A stretch of DNA of 64,000 nucleotides from Paraglaciecola sp. T6c (lineage in GTDB: Bacteria > Pseudomonadota > Gammaproteobacteria > Enterobacterales > Alteromonadaceae). The notes beneath the pieces are model-generated. The model searched no databases. It saw only the letters and a list, made by a program, of their open reading frames with translations, and was not told the origin of the DNA. Within the stretch, counting starts at the first letter, position 1. Every line of letters starts with the position of its first letter. The stretch is from the NCBI RefSeq assembly GCF_000014225.1, contig NC_008228.1, positions 372,001 through 436,000 on the forward strand, given 5' to 3'. Position numbers and translations under genes: made by a program. Below are positions 60,193-64,000 of this stretch, one piece after another.

Positions 60193-61590
60193 ATGAACAG
60201 CAAACTTTTATCAAGGGCTGTAGGGCAGCTACCTGCAGTAAAACGCTCACCTATGAGTTTTTACTCATTGGTGGCGATTTACATCATATTAATTCTTGCC
60301 CCATGGGCATTGTCGTACATTGAGGGGCTGCAAATCCGTGGTTGGTATGAAGAGCTCGTTACCTTACTCAGCATCAGCGGTATGGCTATGATGTTGTGTC
60401 AATTTACCTTACTTAATGGCCGAGTAGATGCTATCAACAGCCGAATCGGTGTCGATAACTCCATGCGCGTGCACAATAAGGCAGGTGAATACCTCGCAAT
60501 TTTGTTTTTCCTACATCCTTTTTTGATTGGATTACCGCGCTTTATTGTTGCGCCATCTTTTGCTTTGGACAATTTGTGGATCATGTTCACCAGCGCCGAG
60601 TCTGCTACGGGCGTATATGCTTGGTCATTGCTGATTGTGTTGGTGTTGATGGCGATTAAAAAGAACAAAGTTGGCTTGTCTTACGAGGCTTGGCGCTACA
60701 CTCATAGTGTGGGGTTTGTAGCCGTTATTATTTTAGCTACCCATCATGCAGTCACGGTTGGGCGACATGGCAGATATAACTTATGGTTTGACGTGTTATG
60801 GATTGCCCTTTGCGCAGTCGCTGTTAGCGTGGTGGGTTATGTCTATTTCATTCGTCCTCGCTCTGTATCGAAAAGACCTTTCACTGTAGTCGACTGTCAA
60901 AAAGGCAGCGCCGATGACTGGTACTTGACCATTAAAAAAGATGCTGATTTTCAATTTGAGTTTGATGCAGGCCAGTTTGTATGGATCAACACTTCAGGGA
61001 GTGCGTTTAAGCGCAATGAACATCCGTTTTCAATTGCATCAAGCCCTCGCTCGCTACCGGAACTAAGCTTCGTTATTCGTAACCTAGGGGATTACACCAA
61101 GCAATTAGGAAAATTACAGTTTGGTCAGCGTGTATGGGTTGATGGACCTCACGGTGTATTTACCTTAAACGCTAGAAATGCCCAAGGCATAGTGTTGCTC
61201 GCTGGTGGCGCAGGCATCGGCCCTATCATTGGAATATTGCGTGGCCTTAATGATCGCGGCGATACCCGACCTATTCGGTTGATCTATGGTAACCGCAATA
61301 TGGCGCAAATGATGTTTTTGGATGAGCTTATCGACATGACAAAAAACATGAACCTAGTAACGACCTTAGTACTTAATGACGCGCCAGATGACTTCCCCCC
61401 AACTGGTTTTCAAGGGCATAAAGGCTTTATTAACCAAAGTGTAATCGAAGCGACTGGGCAGGGCTACAACACCCAAAATTGGGACTATTACATTTGTGGC
61501 CCCCAGCCAATGGTTAAAGCCGTTGAGAGGACGTTGCAGCAGCTTGAGATACCGCAATCGCGAATTCTATATGAACAGTTGGGGTTCTGA
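60193..61590 (+). CDS. ferric-reductase-like membrane flavoprotein
   Basis: About 465 residues. The N-terminal half has six hydrophobic helices with histidine pairs suited to heme (VHNKAGEYLAILFFLHPFL; YTHSVGFVAVIILATHH). The C-terminal half is a ferredoxin-reductase module: FAD motif HPFSIASSP, then GGAGIGPIIGILRG and the NAD-binding CGPQPMVKAVE. It could pass electrons from NAD(P)H through heme to the periplasm, for the Tat-exported flavoprotein encoded next. ATG at 60193 is chosen for the AGG seven bases ahead and because helix 1 follows; ATG 60160 and TTG 60148 are alternatives. Confidence 0.8.
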   Translation: MNSKLLSRAVGQLPAVKRSPMSFYSLVAIYIILILAPWALSYIEGLQIRGWYEELVTLLSISGMAMMLCQFTLLNGRVDAINSRIGVDNSMRVHNKAGEYLAILFFLHPFLIGLPRFIVAPSFALDNLWIMFTSAESATGVYAWSLLIVLVLMAIKKNKVGLSYEAWRYTHSVGFVAVIILATHHAVTVGRHGRYNLWFDVLWIALCAVAVSVVGYVYFIRPRSVSKRPFTVVDCQKGSADDWYLTIKKDADFQFEFDAGQFVWINTSGSAFKRNEHPFSIASSPRSLPELSFVIRNLGDYTKQLGKLQFGQRVWVDGPHGVFTLNARNAQGIVLLAGGAGIGPIIGILRGLNDRGDTRPIRLIYGNRNMAQMMFLDELIDMTKNMNLVTTLVLNDAPDDFPPTGFQGHKGFINQSVIEATGQGYNTQNWDYYICGPQPMVKAVERTLQQLEIPQSRILYEQLGF

Positions 61591-61656
61591 TAAGGGACTA
61601 CAGATACCGAAAAACCTTAGTGTTTAATGCATAGCGAAAAGTAGAAGGTCTATCTT

Positions 61657-63582
61657 ATGACTGATGAAAAAGATATCAAATACCAGAAAAGCAGCAGTAA
61701 AAGTGTCAATCAAAATGAAAGTGCATCAGAAAAAATTAAAGAAGGCGTCACCCGGCGTGATGTTTTAAGAGCAGGGGCATATACGGCAGCGGCCTTAGCT
61801 GCGCCTTTTATTGTCAACACCGGCGCGAGGGTGGAAGCCTCTACCACAGAGCCGGTACGCAAAGCCGACTTGATTGTGATAGGGAGCGGTTTTGCTGGCA
61901 CCTTTGCCGCGCTAGAAGCTCGCAAACAAGGACTAAGTGTTGTGATGGTGGATAAAGGCGTGGTGGGCTGGTCAGGCATGTCACCATGGGCATCCGATAG
62001 CCGCCCCTTCGACCCAGACATTTATGACAGAGACGAATGGCAACAAAACATGGCCATGAACACCGAATATGTTAACGACCGAAAATGGTTAGACATCTTT
62101 ATGGACGAGTCACTAGATATCTTTAATATCTTGCATGAAATGGGAGCCCACAATACGCGACCATTTGAGCGTGGCTCAGTGGTGTTTCGTAAAGAATTAG
62201 AAGACGCAGGAGTATCACTTGTCGAACGCACCATGATAACGAGTTTGCTGCAAGAAGATGGGGGCAAAGTGTGTGGTGCCGTGGGTTTCACTTACGACGA
62301 TACTGCTGAGCCGTCAAAAGCGGTGGTGCTCAGAGCTGACGCAGTATTGCTTTGCACAGGTGCAGGTTCCTATAAAAGCCCAGGGTTTCCAATTTGGGGG
62401 CAAACCTTTGATGGCGATGCGCTCGCGTTTAATGCTGGGGCCAAAATTGTTGGTAAAGAATACAATGACACACACCCTACGTTCGCCTTTGCCCCTGCCG
62501 CTGCCTATGAGGGCTGGCGCTGGGCACAAAGTGTTAAAGGGGCGTACGTAATGGTAGGCCCGCCAGATAAGCTAGACGGGGGCTTAACCCTTGGCAGTGC
62601 GTTAGGTGTTTATCAAAATGGGGTAAACCGCCAATTAGGCGTGGGCCCTGGTGGGGAGCCACCCCCACCAAAAGACGGCCCAAGGCCTGAATCGCTCATA
62701 GTAAAAGACAACCGTAAATATTTAGGAAAGGGTTACTTAACACAGCCAGATTTAATATTGGACTTAGGTGGGCCGCCTGAAGGTGCGGGTGAAGACGCCG
62801 GCTTTGGCCACCGAGTGGGTGGGGCGACTGCAGGTATGGGCGTGCATAAAAGTGAAGGTGTTTTCTGTTCCGATTACAGCGGAGCAGCTGATAGTGTTGA
62901 AGGTTTGTATGCTGCTGGTGATGCATTGGGCTCGATGCTGTGTGGTTCACTATACCCAGGGCGAGGATTTTCCTCTTACGGTTCTGCTATTCAGGGGCGA
63001 ATAGCCGCTCGAAATGCAGTGAAATACGTAAAATCTTTAGCGAGGCGTCCGAAAATCAGCCAACAACAAATTCAAGCCAAGTTAGCCGAAATGTGGGCTC
63101 CGCGTAATGTCGAACAAGGTTACAGCCCTGAATGGATAACCGCGACACTGCAAAACACCATGACCCCGATACATATTTTGTATATCAAAGAACCGCGCAG
63201 ATTAGATGGCGCGCTGGCTTCAATCGAATTCTTACGTACCCAATGTATACCCAAGATGATTGCCAGAGATGGCCACGAGCTGCGTATGGCCCATGAGGTT
63301 AAAAGCATGTTGTTGAATGCGGAAATGAAATTGCGTACTGGCTTATATAGAGAGGAAAGCCGTGGCACGCATTTTCGAGAAGATTTTCCAGCTAGGAATG
63401 ATAACGACTGGCATTGCTGGGTGACGGTACAAAAACAAAAAGACGGAATGTTGATGGGCAAGCACATGTTGCCTGAATCGTGGAAGCCGGACCAGAGCAA
63501 AAGTTACCGGGAAAACTATCCTCGGGAGTTCCCAGGAGAAATGGATTTCCTCGCTAATAATCCACAGTTTACCCGCCGATGA
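61657..63582 (+). CDS. Tat-exported FAD flavoprotein (fumarate-reductase/AprA-like)
   Basis: 641 residues. A twin-arginine signal (VTRRDVLRAGAYTAAALAAP, about 26-45) precedes a flavoprotein of the succinate dehydrogenase/fumarate reductase/APS-reductase alpha superfamily: ADLIVIGSGFAGTFAALEA, GWSGMSPWA, and the C-terminal FAD segment AAGDALGSMLCGSLYPGRG. A charged helical tail follows. A small ferredoxin gene comes next, the AprA-AprB type of pairing. The substrate is not readable. Export and the preceding reductase suggest a periplasmic reduction or oxidation of an organic compound. Confidence 0.82.
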   Translation: MTDEKDIKYQKSSSKSVNQNESASEKIKEGVTRRDVLRAGAYTAAALAAPFIVNTGARVEASTTEPVRKADLIVIGSGFAGTFAALEARKQGLSVVMVDKGVVGWSGMSPWASDSRPFDPDIYDRDEWQQNMAMNTEYVNDRKWLDIFMDESLDIFNILHEMGAHNTRPFERGSVVFRKELEDAGVSLVERTMITSLLQEDGGKVCGAVGFTYDDTAEPSKAVVLRADAVLLCTGAGSYKSPGFPIWGQTFDGDALAFNAGAKIVGKEYNDTHPTFAFAPAAAYEGWRWAQSVKGAYVMVGPPDKLDGGLTLGSALGVYQNGVNRQLGVGPGGEPPPPKDGPRPESLIVKDNRKYLGKGYLTQPDLILDLGGPPEGAGEDAGFGHRVGGATAGMGVHKSEGVFCSDYSGAADSVEGLYAAGDALGSMLCGSLYPGRGFSSYGSAIQGRIAARNAVKYVKSLARRPKISQQQIQAKLAEMWAPRNVEQGYSPEWITATLQNTMTPIHILYIKEPRRLDGALASIEFLRTQCIPKMIARDGHELRMAHEVKSMLLNAEMKLRTGLYREESRGTHFREDFPARNDNDWHCWVTVQKQKDGMLMGKHMLPESWKPDQSKSYRENYPREFPGEMDFLANNPQFTRR

Positions 63583-63637
63583 GTAGTGAACGATTAGTCA
63601 AATATGTTAACCATAAAAATAGAAGAGGTGTGAAGTT

Positions 63638-63853
63638 ATGCCAATTGAAAAAATACATGGCTGTATAGGGTGTGAAAAGTGCGTTCAAGCGTGCCCAACT
63701 GACGTGATAAGAATGGATCCTGAATCGGGGCAGGCGTTTATTGCTTATCAACAAGATTGCCAAATTTGTCATTTGTGTCGCTTAAGTTGCCCAGTGGATG
63801 CCATTACTTTAACGCCAGATAAGGCGATGCTGCCCACCACGTCCTGGGGCTAA
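63638..63853 (+). CDS. 2[4Fe-4S] ferredoxin (AprB-like small subunit)
   Basis: 71 residues with two cluster motifs, CIGCEKCVQACP and CQICHLCRLSCP, giving eight cysteines for two [4Fe-4S] clusters. No signal peptide, so if it partners the exported flavoprotein it must be co-exported in folded form by the Tat route. It follows that gene by 55 bases; AAGAGGTGTGAAGTT precedes the ATG. Confidence 0.9.
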   Translation: MPIEKIHGCIGCEKCVQACPTDVIRMDPESGQAFIAYQQDCQICHLCRLSCPVDAITLTPDKAMLPTTSWG

Positions 63854-63870
63854 CCAAAAGGAATTTTTTA

Positions 63871-64000
63871 ATGCACATTTACCCAATTCGTAGGTACATT
63901 AGACAAGTGAACCGAGTGCTTGTAGCCACGGTAGTCCTGTTTGCTAATACGGCGTGTGATATTGTTCCCCAAGGGATTAAGTTTAGGCCGGCACAAGCGA
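63871..64000 (+). CDS. lipoprotein or exported protein, N-terminus (partial)
   Basis: 43 residues to the end of the window: basic MHIYPIRRYIRQVNR, hydrophobic VLVATVVLFANTAC, with cysteine where a lipobox could be. Probably the lipoprotein signal of a substrate-binding protein, but only the start is visible. AAAAGGAATTTTTTA precedes the ATG. It follows the ferredoxin gene by 17 bases, so belongs to the same operon. Confidence 0.6.
   Translation, partial: MHIYPIRRYIRQVNRVLVATVVLFANTACDIVPQGIKFRPAQA

Overview
The window looks like chromosomal DNA of a marine gammaproteobacterium of the Alteromonadales (Paraglaciecola/Glaciecola/Alteromonas type). This is an inference from gene content and order: hemC-hemD-hemX-hemY, gmk, rpoZ-spoT-ridA-trmH-recG-rsmJ, two TonB-dependent receptors, and a sugar-osmolyte uptake locus. 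No rRNA or other phylogenetic marker is present to settle the genus.

Layout. 1-4905: the end of an acyl-CoA degradation operon resembling the Pseudomonas atu (acyclic terpene utilisation) genes: carboxylase alpha subunit, AtuA-like protein, SDR, acyl-CoA synthetase. 4906-8640: a decayed zone with a secreted FG-GAP/VCBS protein, a broken copy of the rpoC 3' end, and an IS200-like/REP-associated transposase pseudogene. That pseudogene is cut by three copies of a four-hairpin repeat, and a fourth copy lies at about 4984. 8641-12746: an A+T-rich island ending at tRNA-Arg(CCG). It holds a primase-helicase fragment and a four-gene operon with a dCTP deaminase, an HExxH putative metallopeptidase, a small helical protein and a small membrane protein. 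13210-14595: a Tat-exported PhoX-like protein.

14770-24245: a catabolic locus of AGE-family sugar isomerase, GH63 mannosyl-/glucosylglycerate hydrolase-like enzyme, TonB receptor, Na+/solute symporter, glycerate kinase and ROK regulator. Together these form a plausible complete route for a glycosylglycerate osmolyte such as mannosylglycerate (digeneaside, known from red algae). 24334-41486: housekeeping genes, namely a periplasmic cAMP phosphodiesterase joined to hemCDXY, GNAT, YHS protein, esterase, cyaY, gmk, rpoZ, spoT, ridA, trmH, a thioredoxin-fold protein, recG, rsmJ, a VOC protein and a Prx5-like peroxiredoxin.

41526-52531: the most unusual region. An ABC exporter, a LuxR receptor, a degenerate RibD-like protein and a LuxI synthase lie beside five near-identical 71-residue peptide genes in an exact 242-bp tandem array, plus a diverged sixth copy. 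These are followed by two divergent DUF6895-like paralogues and a CPBP-like membrane protein. Lux-box-like palindromes (CTGT-N8-ACAG type) lie upstream of luxI, between the exporter and luxR, and in the divergent DUF6895 promoter. I read this as a quorum-sensing-controlled small-peptide production and export locus that matches no system I know.

52816-56931: assorted genes (small protein, periplasmic binding-like protein, HtpX, cyclase-family enzyme, HI0933-type flavoprotein). 57058-57357: a small gene broken by two in-frame TGA codons. 57709-64000: a TonB receptor, a ferric-reductase-like membrane flavoprotein, a Tat-exported flavoprotein, a 2[4Fe-4S] ferredoxin and the start of a lipoprotein, probably an uptake and redox operon that continues past the window.
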